This document shows, in pieces, positions 27,030 through 35,836 of a stretch of DNA of 64,000 nucleotides. Numbering within the stretch: position 1 is the stretch's first letter; each line of letters opens with the position of its first letter. A program made the position numbers and the translations under genes. Location: the NCBI RefSeq assembly GCF_021223605.1, contig NZ_CP075175.1, forward strand, positions 1,964,001 to 2,028,000. Reading direction: 5' to 3'. The notes beneath the pieces are model-generated. The model did not search any database and was not told where the DNA came from. It worked only from the letters and a program-made list of their open reading frames with translations. This DNA is from Paenibacillus sp. 481 (GTDB lineage: Bacteria > Bacillota > Bacilli > Paenibacillales > Paenibacillaceae).

Positions 27030-29426
27030 CTAGTTACGCAACGGCTTACCTGTCGTTAAAATATGCTGCATCCGCTGCTGTGTCTTCGGCTCACCTGTTA
27101 AGCTCAAGAACGCCTCGCGCTCCAAATCGAGCATATATTGCTCGCTCACATAACTGTTCGCTGGCACATTTCCGCCCGCCAACACATGCGCAAGCTTGTT
27201 GACAATGAGCTGGTCGTGCTCGCTGATGAAGCCACCTTGGCGCATCGTGTACGCACCAAGCTGCATAACCGCTTTGCCTGACTCACCAACAACGCGAATG
27301 CGCTCTTCAACGGGCGCAACATAGCCCGCGCGATCCATATCCAGCACCGCCATTTTCGCTTCATAAATGCGGTGGTCTTGGTTAATAACGACCGAATCTT
27401 GCGGTGCCATATAGCCAAGCCGCTTCGTGTCATGACCGCTTGTCGACACTTTAGCCATACCAATCGTTTCGAAGTAGCTATTCATAAATGGCTGTAAATC
27501 GACCTCCGGATTGCTTGCCAAACGGCTCGTGCGCAGTGCTACCTCTTTGCAACCTCCACCCGCTGGAATAAGACCAACCCCAACTTCAACGAGCCCATAA
27601 TACGTTTCAGCTGAGAAAATGACCTTATCCGCTGGCATACACGCCTCGACTCCGCCACCGAGCGTCATCTGGTGTGGTGCAGCAACGACTGGCTTCGCTA
27701 AACGTTTTAGCGCCATCATGCTGTTCTGGAATAAGCGAATAATGCCGTCTACTTCATCCCATTCGCCGTCCTGCGCTTCCATTAATAGAAGCATCAAGTT
27801 AGCGCCGACGCAGAAGTGGCGTCCTTCATTTGCAATGACGAGACCGCGATAGTTGTTCCGCACTTCTTCCGCGCTCTTTTGAATCATCGCTAAAATGTCC
27901 CCGCCAATCGCGTTATTTGGCGAGCTGAACTCCAGACACGCTACATCGTCGCCGATGTCAATTAAGTTCGCACCCGAATTGGACAACACAATTCGGCTCT
28001 GCTCTTTCAACGCACACAGCGAAATATGCTCCGGACGAGCTTCAACGGTCGTTAATGCACCGTCATAATAGAACGCGCTGCTTCCCGCTTGCTTCACGTA
28101 GAAGCTGGTATTGCCCGCTTCGATCCAAGCTTTCACCCATTGTGGCAGCACATCTCCTTCTGCCTCCATGCGCTGTGCGCTTTTTACAAGACCGATGGCA
28201 TCCCACACTTCAAACGGACCGAGGTCCCAATTGAAGCCCCACTTCATCGCATTGTCGATGTCGGCAATGGTGTCCGCGATTTCGCCCAATTTATGAGCGG
28301 AATAGAGCAGTACAGGCTTCAGCACGTTCCACGCCAGCTCCGAATAGCGGTCACCTGCTCCGAGGAGCGCCTTCATTTTGCCTGCTGTACCTTTGGCAGC
28401 CTTGGCCGCTTCAAGGGAAGCTCCCTTCACCTTTTGCGAAGGCGCATACTCCATCGTTTCTAACTTCAGCGCCTGAATCTCTTTTCCGGCTGCTGTTTTT
28501 ACTTTTTTGTAGAAGCCTTGACCCTGCTTCTCTCCGATCCAACCTTGCTCAACCATGCGACGCAGCACGCTCGGAACATCAAAAATAGCTTTTTCCGACT
28601 CATCCGTCGTCGTGCTGTGCACATTCCCCGCCACATGGACGAAGGTGTCGAGACCGACAAGGTCCAGCGTACGGAATGTCGCGCTTTTCGGGCGGCCCAT
28701 AGCAGGCCCTGTAACGGCGTCGATTTCTTCGACGGTGTATCCTTTTTGCAGCATCTCACGCAGCGTAACGAGCAAGCCGTACGTACCGATGCGGTTCGCA
28801 ATAAAGTTCGGTGTATCCTTAGCTGCCACAACACCTTTGCCGAGGCGCTTCTCACCGAAGGCAGTCATGTATTTCACGATTTCAGGGTCAGTCGTGTGCC
28901 CTGGAATCACTTCAAGCAGCTTCATATAGCGTGGCGGATTAAAGAAATGAGTGCCTAAAAAATGTCGTTTAAACTCTGCCCCACACGGCTCGATCATCTC
29001 GTTAATCGAGATACCTGACGTGTTCGAGGACACGATTGTACCTGGCGTCCATACTTGCTCGATGCGTTGCAGTAGCTGCCGCTTCACGTCGAGACGCTCC
29101 ACGATGACTTCAATCACCCAGTCCACCTTGGACAATTTATGCAAGTCGTCCTCTAAGTTGCCTGGTGTGATGCGCGCTGCAAAGGCTTCGCTGTACAACG
29201 GCGCTGGATTCGTCTTCTTCAGCCGCTCAATGGCGGTCGTCGCGAACTTGCTGCGCACCTTAGGGTGCTCTAGCGTAAGCCCTGCTTTTTCCTCATCTTC
29301 GGTAAGCTTTGTTGGGACCATATCAAGCAGTAGACAGGGGATACCTGCACCCGCTAAATGTGCGGCAATCGCCGCTCCCATAACACCTGAGCCAATAACG
29401 GCGGCTTGCTGAATCGGTTTGACCAT
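27030..29426 (-). CDS. fadN: 3-Hydroxyacyl-CoA dehydrogenase/enoyl-CoA hydratase FadN
   Basis: Bifunctional beta-oxidation enzyme of 798 residues (Bacillus FadN is about 790). The N-terminal NAD-binding domain opens with AAVIGSGVMGAAIAAHLAGAG. SSNTSGISI and HFFNPPRYMKLLEVI follow, and a second hydroxyacyl-CoA domain contains KDTPNFIANRIG. The crotonase-type hydratase half (about 480-680) has RGLVIANEGRHFCVGANL as oxyanion region and AAPHQMTLGGGVEACMPADK. AGGAGGG precedes the ATG. It lies first among the fadN-fadA-fadE genes, 348 bp downstream of fadF. Confidence 0.95.
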   Translation of the reverse strand: MVKPIQQAAVIGSGVMGAAIAAHLAGAGIPCLLLDMVPTKLTEDEEKAGLTLEHPKVRSKFATTAIERLKKTNPAPLYSEAFAARITPGNLEDDLHKLSKVDWVIEVIVERLDVKRQLLQRIEQVWTPGTIVSSNTSGISINEMIEPCGAEFKRHFLGTHFFNPPRYMKLLEVIPGHTTDPEIVKYMTAFGEKRLGKGVVAAKDTPNFIANRIGTYGLLVTLREMLQKGYTVEEIDAVTGPAMGRPKSATFRTLDLVGLDTFVHVAGNVHSTTTDESEKAIFDVPSVLRRMVEQGWIGEKQGQGFYKKVKTAAGKEIQALKLETMEYAPSQKVKGASLEAAKAAKGTAGKMKALLGAGDRYSELAWNVLKPVLLYSAHKLGEIADTIADIDNAMKWGFNWDLGPFEVWDAIGLVKSAQRMEAEGDVLPQWVKAWIEAGNTSFYVKQAGSSAFYYDGALTTVEARPEHISLCALKEQSRIVLSNSGANLIDIGDDVACLEFSSPNNAIGGDILAMIQKSAEEVRNNYRGLVIANEGRHFCVGANLMLLLMEAQDGEWDEVDGIIRLFQNSMMALKRLAKPVVAAPHQMTLGGGVEACMPADKVIFSAETYYGLVEVGVGLIPAGGGCKEVALRTSRLASNPEVDLQPFMNSYFETIGMAKVSTSGHDTKRLGYMAPQDSVVINQDHRIYEAKMAVLDMDRAGYVAPVEERIRVVGESGKAVMQLGAYTMRQGGFISEHDQLIVNKLAHVLAGGNVPANSYVSEQYMLDLEREAFLSLTGEPKTQQRMQHILTTGKPLRN

Positions 29427-29774
29427 GTTCGGAAACCCTCCTGTGCGGAAAATGGCGAACTTTATATCGTTAAATATGTTGTAACCGTATGAAAGATGAT
29501 GGGTGGTCTAAGTTGTCACATGTAGAGTTGCGATAGATGAAGTTAACATGATGCTGCTCGGCCTTGGTGCGAAATCGTGATGTGGGATCGTGATGTGCGG
29601 TGATGCTTCATGTGCGATGGTGCTTGATGTGAACGCTCAAGATGTAAGGTAGAGTGTCGTTAATCGTAGGTGTAGTGAAGACTCGTAGATGTCCTTTTTT
29701 CTCGTAGATATGCCTTGTTGTGGATACAGCTTGTTGTAGATATGCCTTGTGAAAATGAAAGGTTTGTATTCCAG
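29427..29774. other. 348-bp gap between fadN and fadF with simple repeats
   Basis: No gene seen. About 29570-29635 is rich in GATGTG/GTGATG words. About 29700-29752 holds three imperfect ~17-bp units of the form GTAGATATGCCTTGTTGT. A fadN promoter may lie close to 29460-29500, but no strong consensus is visible. Confidence 0.5.
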
Positions 29775-31958
29775 CTACACCGTTACAGCTTCTTTATCCC
29801 CCGACGAGACGGGGCCAAATACAGCAAGCTCCAACAGCTCCGCAATATCCCTTGTTTGCACGCTTTCCTCCGTGTTCAGCAGCTTCGTGCCATCTTCCAT
29901 CATCGTTAGACAGAATGGACATGCCGATGAAATCACGGTTGGCTTCACTTCAAGCGCCTGCTCTGTGCGGGCTAAGTTCACCCTTTTCCCTGCTGTTTCT
30001 TCCATCCACATCATGCCGCCGCCAGCCCCGCAGCACATGCCATTTTCCCGTGTACGCTCCATCTCCAACAGCTCTACGCCTTGAATCGCACGCAACACGT
30101 TGCGCGGCTGGTCGTACACGTTGTTATAGCGCCCCAAGTAGCAAGAATCGTGATACGTTACACGCTCACTTACCGTATGCTTAGGCACGATGCGACTATG
30201 ACGAACAAGTTCATCAAGCAGCTCACTATGGTGCAGCACTTCGGCTTCAAGGCCGAATTCGGGGTACTCATTCTTGAGCGTGTTGTACGTGTGCGGACAA
30301 GTCGTGACGATTTTACGCACATTGTATTTCTGGAAAGTGCGAATATTTTCTTCGCACAGCTGTTGGAATAGGAATTCATTGCCCATGCGCCGCGGCGTGT
30401 CGCCGGAATTTTTCTCCTCGTTGCCGAGGATAGCGAAATTGACGCCCGCTTCATTCATTAAGCGGACGAACGCCCGCGTCACTTTGCGGCTGCGGTTGTC
30501 ATAGGAACCCATCGAGCCGACGAAGAACAACACGTCGAAATTCGGGTTATCCTTGACCGTTGGGACGTTCAGAACGCCCTCTGGGTCAACCTCTTGCACC
30601 CATTTGATGCGGTCGTTACGACTGATGCCCCATGGGTTGCTTTGGCGCTCAATATTTTGCAGCGCACGCTGTCCATCATGCGGCATACTGCCTTGCGTAA
30701 GGACGAGGAAACGGCGCATATCAATAATTTTATCGACATGCTCGTTGCCGACGGGACACTGGTCTTCACAGTTGCGACACGTCGTACAAGCCCATATTTC
30801 CGACTCACTCATCACGTCGCCGACAAGTTCCAGTTCGCCTGGCGCTCGCCCGTCTGCCACAGGCAACCAAGACTGAGTCTGTGCTTGCATCGTCGCGCCA
30901 ATATCAGTGATGCCTGCCCCGTTCCATGCTCCAAGATCCTGCCCTTCCAGTTGCATCGCATGCGTTTGCACGCCTGAGAACGCAAATGCAGGAGCCCAAG
31001 GGGACTTCGAGGTGACAGCCGCACCCTTTTCGGTTAAATGGTCACGCATCTTCGTAATCATATGCATCGGCGACAGCCATTTCCCTGTGCTCGCGGCTGG
31101 GCATACATTCGTACAACGGCCGCATTCCACGCATGCATATAAGTCAACCAGTTGCTTCTGCGTCAAGTCCTCGATTTTGCCGACGCCGAACGATTCCGCT
31201 TCTTCGTCTTCGAGATCCAGCTTGCGAAGCCGCCCTACAGGCTCTGTACGCCGCAAAATGATGTTAAGCGGTGCCGTAATAAGATGAAAGTGCTTGGACT
31301 GCGGCACATACACCAGAAAGGCAAGCAAAATGAGCAAGTGAGCCCACCAGCTAATGACATACAGCACGGTCGCTGCCCCTGTCGACATGCCTAACCATTC
31401 GAACGGCATTGCAATTAGCGATGAAAATGGAGCATGCCATGACGGCTCCAACCCTTCACGTAAACGACTAAATGCTTGGGTAAACAAGACAGACAGCATC
31501 AAGCTATAGATGAAGAAAAGAACTAGGCTCGGCTTCCAGCCTCTTTTCAGTCGCTTCAGCTTCTCTCCGTAACGGCGGTAAGCAGCATAGCCCATCGCGA
31601 TTAGAATAGAAGCAACTGTCACCTCTTGCAGCAGTTCGAAGGCAGCAAATCCCGGAATGGGCAACGAGTAACCTGCCAGTCCTTTGAAAATAATATCAAT
31701 TGCGCCCAGCTGCAAAATGAGGAATCCATAAAAGATTACCAAGTGCATGATTCCACTTTTGCGGTCCTTCATCAGCTTCGTCTGCCCGAATACTTGCCCC
31801 ATAAATTCGCGCAAATTGTGCTTAACTCGCCCGTTCCAATCAACTGGCTGCCCTAACTTGACGTACAAGTAACGATGGTAAACCGCTTTGGCGAACCAAT
31901 AGACGCCGAGTCCAGTGACGCCCAAAAACAGCAACAGCTGTACGAACGCTCCTGGCAT
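29775..31958 (-). CDS. fadF: Fe-S membrane oxidoreductase FadF (YwjF-like)
   Basis: Heterodisulfide-reductase-like protein of the fad regulon, probably taking electrons from EtfAB to the quinone pool. The N-terminal membrane part has about six helices (residues 5-240, NarI-like). Two 4Fe-4S motifs follow (CVECGRCTNVCP and CTTCRNCEDQCP), then two CCG-type domains including GMCCGAGGGMMW and SSACPFCLTMM. The ATG at 31958 is chosen because AAAGGAG lies nine bases upstream; the frame extends to a TTG directly abutting that site. Its promoter region carries a FadR operator and a cre-like site and diverges from fadR. Confidence 0.92.
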   Translation of the reverse strand: MPGAFVQLLLFLGVTGLGVYWFAKAVYHRYLYVKLGQPVDWNGRVKHNLREFMGQVFGQTKLMKDRKSGIMHLVIFYGFLILQLGAIDIIFKGLAGYSLPIPGFAAFELLQEVTVASILIAMGYAAYRRYGEKLKRLKRGWKPSLVLFFIYSLMLSVLFTQAFSRLREGLEPSWHAPFSSLIAMPFEWLGMSTGAATVLYVISWWAHLLILLAFLVYVPQSKHFHLITAPLNIILRRTEPVGRLRKLDLEDEEAESFGVGKIEDLTQKQLVDLYACVECGRCTNVCPAASTGKWLSPMHMITKMRDHLTEKGAAVTSKSPWAPAFAFSGVQTHAMQLEGQDLGAWNGAGITDIGATMQAQTQSWLPVADGRAPGELELVGDVMSESEIWACTTCRNCEDQCPVGNEHVDKIIDMRRFLVLTQGSMPHDGQRALQNIERQSNPWGISRNDRIKWVQEVDPEGVLNVPTVKDNPNFDVLFFVGSMGSYDNRSRKVTRAFVRLMNEAGVNFAILGNEEKNSGDTPRRMGNEFLFQQLCEENIRTFQKYNVRKIVTTCPHTYNTLKNEYPEFGLEAEVLHHSELLDELVRHSRIVPKHTVSERVTYHDSCYLGRYNNVYDQPRNVLRAIQGVELLEMERTRENGMCCGAGGGMMWMEETAGKRVNLARTEQALEVKPTVISSACPFCLTMMEDGTKLLNTEESVQTRDIAELLELAVFGPVSSGDKEAVTV

Positions 31959-32016
31959 CAAAACCAACTCCTTTCTGAGATGTCCATGGCTTAATTATCG
32001 AGTGAATGATAGAAAA

Positions 32017-32034
32017 CGAATGAACATTCATTCA
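32017..32034. promoter_or_regulatory. FadR operator of fadF
   Basis: CGAATGAACATTCATTCA fits the Bacillus FadR box TGAATGAMTANTCATTCA with few changes. It lies just upstream of fadF, with an extra half site TGAATGA at 32003-32009. Confidence 0.75.
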
Positions 32035-32041
32035 TTTTATA

Positions 32042-32055
32042 ATAAAGCGCTTTCA
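32042..32055. promoter_or_regulatory. cre-like site near the fadF promoter
   Basis: ATAAAGCGCTTTCA fits the cre consensus with two end mismatches and has the perfect core AAAGCGCTTT. This suggests CcpA control of fadF, as known for fad genes in Bacillus. Confidence 0.5.
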
Positions 32056-32178
32056 ATTGCTCCTTCATAACGAAGATACAAACTCGACTCCCCCTACACG
32101 ATCAGACAATAGCTTAGTAGACCACTCTACACGCCCCGACAGTTGCACGATTTCATCGCATAGAAGTCGCAAATGTCA

Positions 32179-32207
32179 TTGACAAGGAAATGTTTGTATT
32201 TTATGAT
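32179..32207 (+). promoter_or_regulatory. Sigma-A promoter of fadR-etfBA
   Basis: TTGACA (32179-32184), 17-bp spacer, TATGAT (32202-32207); the FadR operator begins 10 bp downstream. Confidence 0.75.
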
Positions 32208-32216
32208 AGCAGCAAC

Positions 32217-32234
32217 TGAATGAGTATTCATTCA
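32217..32234 (+). promoter_or_regulatory. FadR operator of fadR-etfBA
   Basis: TGAATGAGTATTCATTCA is a palindrome with perfect 7-bp arms, one base off the Bacillus FadR consensus, placed at the predicted transcription start. It implies autoregulation. Confidence 0.85.
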
Positions 32235-32268
32235 TCGGTTAGCCATATTTTAACACCGAGGTGATTCC

Positions 32269-32856
32269 ATGACAAGTAATAAAAAAGAAAAATATACCCA
32301 AATTCTCGAAGCCGCCTTAAAAGTGTTTGCCGAGCACGGGTATCACCGCTCTCAAGTTGCTCGGATTGCTAAAGAGGCTGGGGTCGCTGACGGTACTATT
32401 TATTTGTATTTCAAGCGGAAGGAGGATATTCTTATCTCGCTATTTCAGGAGAAGCTGGGCGAGCTTGTGAGTAAATTCCACGCAACCATCGAGCAGACGA
32501 CCAGCGCGAAGGAAGCGCTGCGTAAGGTGTGTGAGATTCATTATACGGAGCTGGAGGGCAATGTTGACCTTGCCTTCGTGACTCAAATTGAGCTGCGTCA
32601 AAGCTCGCTAGATCTGCGCAAAGAAATAGGTAAAGCGATCAAACCATATATTACCTTAATTGAGCAGCTGCTGCAAAAAGGGATCGAAGAGGGCCTATTC
32701 CGCCCCGATCTAGATGTGAAGCTGACACGATTGCTCTTGTTTGGAGCGATGGATGAGGTCGTAACTTCTTGGTTGATTTCCGGCCGAAAATATTCGCTGT
32801 CCGCGCAAGTTGATGGGACGGTTAACTTCTTTTTCAAGGGTATTGAAGCACCTTAG
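32269..32856 (+). CDS. fadR: TetR-family fatty-acid degradation regulator FadR
   Basis: Represses the fad genes until long-chain acyl-CoA binds. The N-terminal HTH covers roughly residues 10-55 (AALKVFAEHGYHRSQVARIA, then GVADGTIYLYFKRKEDIL) as in Bacillus FadR/YsiA. The 195-residue C-terminal ligand domain is standard. Location between fadF and etfBA, with near-consensus FadR operators on both sides of the intergenic region, supports the name. It is followed by etfB after 158 bp on the same strand. Confidence 0.93.
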   Translation: MTSNKKEKYTQILEAALKVFAEHGYHRSQVARIAKEAGVADGTIYLYFKRKEDILISLFQEKLGELVSKFHATIEQTTSAKEALRKVCEIHYTELEGNVDLAFVTQIELRQSSLDLRKEIGKAIKPYITLIEQLLQKGIEEGLFRPDLDVKLTRLLLFGAMDEVVTSWLISGRKYSLSAQVDGTVNFFFKGIEAP

Positions 32857-33014
32857 CAAGCTGTAACGTTTAACGTTGTCGAAGATCACTCTTTTGAGTT
32901 TTAGCCTAATGTTGGCCTGTGTAACTGTATGTTACTCTCCTTAGATGCATTTGCTGCGAGGTTACTCGGCATTCTCTTACTTCATCCATTTATGAACGAA
33001 AGGGGTAGTGCAAG

Positions 33015-33782
33015 ATGAACATTATCGTCTTAGTAAAGCAAACGTTTGATACGGAGGAAAAAATCGTTGTCGAGCAAGGTACGGTAAACGAAGACGGCGT
33101 TAAATTCGTCATTAATCCTTATGACGAGTATGCGGTTGAGCAAGCTATCCAAATTCGCGACGATGCAGGCGGAAAAGTAACGGTCGTGTCGGTCGGCCCT
33201 GAACGAGCGGCAGAAGCGCTGCGTACCGCGCTGGCCATGGGGGCAGACGAAGCTGTGCTTATTCATGACGACCGCATCGGCCATGATGAGCAAGCTGTAG
33301 CGGCGGCGCTGCACGCCTTTATCGCGCAGGAGCAGTACGATATCATTCTCGGCGGCAATTTCTCCGTCGATAACGGAGCAGGTCAAGTTGCTGTCCGATT
33401 GGCAAAAATGCTTGGCATTCCGCACACTTCTTCCATTACGAAGCTGGACATCGCCGCTGGCAAAGCAGTCGTTCACCGCGACGCTGAGGGCGATCTCGAA
33501 GTGGTTGAACTGCCGCTTCCCGCTTTGTTTACAGCACAGCAAGGCTTGAACGAGCCGCGCTATCCTTCCTTGCAAGGCATTATGAAGGCAAAGAAAAAGC
33601 CGTTCCGCGAGCTATCGCTTGACGATTTGAATCTTGATGTTGGAGCTGTTGCTGCGCGTACAGCACGCACAGAGCTACAGCTCCCCCCTGCCCGCCAAGC
33701 TGGAAAAATCATTTCCGGCGAGCCGGCAGCGCAGGCACAAGAGTTGTTCCGTCTGCTGCGTACAGAAGCGAAGGTCATTTAA
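33015..33782 (+). CDS. etfB: Electron-transfer flavoprotein beta subunit
   Basis: Partner of EtfA, binds AMP, and takes electrons from FadE. The N-terminus MNIIVLVKQTFDTEEKIVV, NPYDEYAVEQAIQIRD and the GGNFSVDNGAGQVAVRLA block are standard EtfB motifs. The recognition loop near residues 185-200 (EPRYPSLQGIMKAKKKP) is conserved. AAAGGGG lies before the start. 255 residues, 38 bp from etfA. Confidence 0.95.
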   Translation: MNIIVLVKQTFDTEEKIVVEQGTVNEDGVKFVINPYDEYAVEQAIQIRDDAGGKVTVVSVGPERAAEALRTALAMGADEAVLIHDDRIGHDEQAVAAALHAFIAQEQYDIILGGNFSVDNGAGQVAVRLAKMLGIPHTSSITKLDIAAGKAVVHRDAEGDLEVVELPLPALFTAQQGLNEPRYPSLQGIMKAKKKPFRELSLDDLNLDVGAVAARTARTELQLPPARQAGKIISGEPAAQAQELFRLLRTEAKVI

Positions 33783-33820
33783 TTCCTATTTCTTTGCATT
33801 CATAAGGAGGCGACTTTATC

Positions 33821-34801
33821 ATGTCCAAAACATTTCTTGTTGTAGCTGAAACGAGAGGCGGATCTTTACGCCAAGTATCCTATGAAACGATTAGCGCAGC
33901 ACGCACAGCTGGCGGAACCGATACGGCTGTAGCAGCCGTGCTGCTTGGGGCTGGCGCAAGCGCATTGGCGAACGAGTTGGCGCAGTACGGCGCTGATCGC
34001 GTATATACAGTCGAGCATGCCGACTTAGAACATTACAACCCGCAAGCTTATTTTGCTGCTCTACATGCGGTCGTGCAATCGGCACAGCCCGATGCCATTT
34101 TCTTCGGGCATACCGCCATCGGCAAAGATTTGGCGCCACAGTTGGCCGCCGAGCTTGGCACTGGTCAGATTTCGGATGTTACTGCGATTGAAGTGGACGG
34201 TAGCGGCGAGACGTTATTTACACGTCCTATTTATGCTGGCAAAGCGTTGGAGAAAAAAGCGTTCACCGCTTTCCCTTGGATCGTGACGGTGCGCCCGAAC
34301 AATATCACGCCTTTGGCGCCTAATGCAACGCGCACGGCAGACACGGAGGCGATTGCTTATCCAGAGCCTACGCTGCACACGATTATCCGTGACGTGGTAC
34401 GAAACACGTCAGGCAAAATCGACTTGAGCGAAGCCAAAGTCGTCATCTCAGGCGGCCGTGGCGTACGCAGCGCAGACGGCTTTAAGCCGCTGGAAGAGCT
34501 GGCCGCCGTATTGGGCGGCGCGGTTGGCGCTTCACGCGGAGCATGTGACGCGGGGTATTGCGACTACGCGCTGCAAATTGGGCAGACGGGCAAAGTCGTC
34601 ACGCCGGAGCTGTACATCGCCGCAGGCATTAGCGGCGCTATCCAACACGTCGCGGGTATGAGCTCATCACGGGTCATTATCGCCATTAACAAAGACCCCG
34701 AGGCACCTATCTTTAAAATTGCCGACTATGGTATCGTAGGCGACTTATTTGAAGTAGTCCCCCTGCTTACGGAGCAGTTTAAGCAAGCGTTGCAACCTTA
34801 A
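33821..34801 (+). CDS. etfA: Electron-transfer flavoprotein alpha subunit
   Basis: FAD-carrying subunit (326 residues). The C-terminal FAD domain shows [48 protein letters not shown] and [10 protein letters not shown], ending with [27 protein letters not shown] precedes the ATG. Together with EtfB it should pass electrons from FadE to FadF and the quinone pool. A strong terminator closes the fadR-etfB-etfA unit. Confidence 0.96.
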   Translation: MSKTFLVVAETRGGSLRQVSYETISAARTAGGTDTAVAAVLLGAGASALANELAQYGADRVYTVEHADLEHYNPQAYFAALHAVVQSAQPDAIFFGHTAIGKDLAPQLAAELGTGQISDVTAIEVDGSGETLFTRPIYAGKALEKKAFTAFPWIVTVRPNNITPLAPNATRTADTEAIAYPEPTLHTIIRDVVRNTSGKIDLSEAKVVISGGRGVRSADGFKPLEELAAVLGGAVGASRGACDAGYCDYALQIGQTGKVVTPELYIAAGISGAIQHVAGMSSSRVIIAINKDPEAPIFKIADYGIVGDLFEVVPLLTEQFKQALQP

Positions 34802-34852
34802 TGCTGAATTGAAATGAAGGGATAACACGGAACTTATCTTATCTTTCCTTAC

Positions 34853-34890
34853 AAAAAGCTGACATCTAGTAAATGAGATGTCAGCTTTTT
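34853..34890 (+). terminator. Terminator of fadR-etfBA
   Basis: Perfect 15-bp stem AAAAAGCTGACATCT / AGATGTCAGCTTTTT. Confidence 0.92.
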
Positions 34891-34973
34891 AAATCTAGGA
34901 TATTAGACAGTATGCTATTGTGATTTCATCAGCTTGTGTCCCTAAAAATAGTTTAATTGCCCAGTCCCCCTGA

Positions 34974-35432
34974 AAATTCAGGCGCATACGATGTGTCAAA
35001 AATAAGAGAAAAGAGGGGCGCACAACCGGATTCGTTACAGGAACGGTTGAGTCCATAAGTACCGACATTAATGTCGATTATGGAACATATGCAAATCTCG
35101 GTGTCATCCAGTTCCGCAATCAAACCATTGTCCTAGGTACAACTCCCGTGTCGTTGCCAGGTGACTCCGGCTCTGTATGGCTGCGCAATAGCGACAATTT
35201 TGTTGCCGCCGTAAACTTTGCATCGACTTCAAATGGACTACGTTCGATTAGCTATCCTTTTAGTTGGCTTGCACAAATATTCGATGTGGATGTAGCTAAA
35301 CCTAATGTCGTGTCTGGAACTGGACGTGTAAAAAACAAGCGCAAACACAGCTACGCCTATGTGAAGCCTCTCACTAGCAAACAACTTGCTTCTATAAAAG
35401 TCATTGCGGTAAGACGTAAAAAGAAAAGCTAA
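34974..35432 (+). pseudogene. Remnant of a trypsin-like serine protease (C-terminal half)
   Basis: The frame is open from 34974 (after a TGA) to 35432. It encodes TTGFVTGTVESISTD, a NLGVIQFRNQTIV strand and the serine-nucleophile motif LPGDSGSVW, then a basic tail (VRRKKKS). There is no ATG in frame before the catalytic Ser motif; the first usable start is a GTG at 35148, which would leave only a fragment lacking the His and Asp of the triad. No ribosome site or signal peptide is present. A 5'-deleted exoprotease gene is the simplest reading; an unrecognised upstream exon-like join can be excluded in bacteria. Confidence 0.6.
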
Positions 35433-35836
35433 TCTGCATACGAATATGGCGACTCCAACCCTTGGCAGGCGCCTGATTTCATTCGTGGACGAGCCCACAC
35501 CCGCTTCACCTAACATGGAAGCAATCTTGCGCGGTAACTCATGGCCGCTAACATCATTTTTTTTACAGGCCAACGCAAATTCCAGTCGTCATTTTCAACC
35601 TACTTGCAGCACATATTTCAAAATAAATAAAATTTTCAGAAAATGCCATATCCATTTCAATTTCAATTGAAGAAAAAGTAAACAATATATGTGATCGATT
35701 TACAATAGAGGATTATTTTGAACTGCTTTTCCTTAAAAAACTTTTATTTTCCCTCTTGTTGAGATGTCGAACATGTCCTACGATGGTATTAGTACCATAC
35801 TACTATTAATGATACACAGATGGCGGAGGGGTCATA
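35433..35836. other. Non-coding gap before the 5'-nucleotidase gene
   Basis: About 400 bp, AT-rich in the second half (35640-35760), with a small palindrome GGTATTAGTACC near 35783. No ORF with a ribosome site. Short open frames on either strand look random. Confidence 0.5.

Noticed and set aside
35238-35573. 111-codon frame on the minus strand opposite the protease remnant
   Set aside because: No ribosome site, no signal peptide and no recognised domain; the plus-strand protease homology explains part of the region.
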